From Vibrio hibernica (GTDB taxonomy: Bacteria; Pseudomonadota; Gammaproteobacteria; Enterobacterales; Vibrionaceae): a stretch of 64,000 bases of DNA. The notes under the pieces are model-generated. The model had not been told where the DNA came from. It did not search any database and saw nothing but the letters and a program-made list of their open reading frames with translations. The translations under genes were made by a program, and so were the position numbers. This document shows, in pieces, positions 63,864 to 64,000 of the stretch. Where the stretch lies: assembly GCF_015223435.1 (NCBI RefSeq), contig NZ_VHKO01000005.1, forward strand, positions 1 to 64,000, written 5' to 3'. Positions within the stretch are counted from its first letter, which is position 1; each line of letters begins with the position of its first letter.

Positions 63864-64000
63864 ATGAATTTAAGCATTGAAAAACTAAGCCATGCATACG
63901 GACCTATGGAAGTGTTGCGCGATATCAACTTAGATATTCCAGCCGGAAAAATTGTCTGTATTGTTGGGCCGTCTGGCTGTGGAAAATCAACCTTATTACG
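63864..64000 (+). CDS. ABC transporter ATP-binding protein (3' end outside window)
   Basis: A partial frame starting at ATG 63864, 14 bp after the binding-protein gene, running to the window edge. The visible 45 residues begin '[13 protein letters not shown]' and reach the Walker A motif 'GPSGCGKST', typical of NitT/TauT family ATPases. With the preceding gene it forms an ABC importer; the permease presumably follows outside the window. Confidence 0.93.
   Translation, partial: MNLSIEKLSHAYGPMEVLRDINLDIPAGKIVCIVGPSGCGKSTLL

Overview
The window reads as one uninterrupted stretch of chromosome from a low-GC, marine, Vibrio-like gammaproteobacterium. The gene content points that way: ectABC plus an ectoine-specific aspartokinase, napFDABC with narQP, a fruBKA/fruR locus of vibrio type, a manganese riboswitch on mntP, the nap-linked 45-residue protein known from Vibrio and Photobacterium, and eptA-dgkA with a two-component system. 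Many of these blocks sit on the second chromosome of vibrios, but the replicon assignment is inference. I see no rRNA, tRNA, insertion sequence, prophage, integron or CRISPR array.

Layout. 1-3.5 kb: 3' part of a membrane PAS-GGDEF diguanylate cyclase, a TetR regulator divergent from an HPP membrane protein with two tandem operators between them, and a YgfF-like short-chain dehydrogenase. 3.5-10.9 kb: glycine cleavage locus, with gcvP and gcvH on the minus strand and a HTH-cupin regulator, an AGCS Na+/glycine-alanine symporter and gcvT on the plus strand. 11-14.6 kb: maltose-type acetyltransferase, a YqjD/YqjE/YqjK-like envelope operon and a long RluA-family pseudouridine synthase. 14.7-20 kb: fruA-fruK-fruB divergent from fruR with an operator cluster. 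20-25.7 kb: DEAD-box helicase, speB-speA (arginine to agmatine to putrescine) and riboswitch-controlled mntP. 25.8-30 kb: ectABC-ask, then a SulP transporter to 32.3 kb. 32.4-39.9 kb: glutaredoxin, a small exported protein, YaeQ, CueP, DUF2301, an M14-type peptidase, a DUF6279 lipoprotein, cpdB and a LysM lipoprotein. 40-47.3 kb: nap operon and divergent narQP with NarP and FNR sites between. 47.4-51.4 kb: pstSCAB behind a Pho-box array. 51.5-58 kb: fpr, eptA-dgkA, an OmpR/EnvZ-type pair and a DUF808 protein. 58.2-64 kb: LysR regulator, HisC-like aminotransferase with a cationic amino-acid binding protein, a pirin, and the first genes of a NitT/TauT-type ABC importer cut by the right edge.

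The genes group into nutrient-responsive modules (glycine, fructose, phosphate, nitrate, Mn/Cu/Fe) plus osmoprotection, polyamine synthesis and lipid A modification. No obviously new multi-gene system appears. The items most worth a second look are small or regulatory: the 45-residue nap protein, a 17-codon ORF ahead of napF, a 19-bp-spacer metal-type promoter on cueP, the doubled TetR operator, a hairpin burying a gcvT ribosome-binding site, a Fur-box-like inverted repeat on the fpr stop codon, and an octanucleotide repeat running into the speB stop codon.
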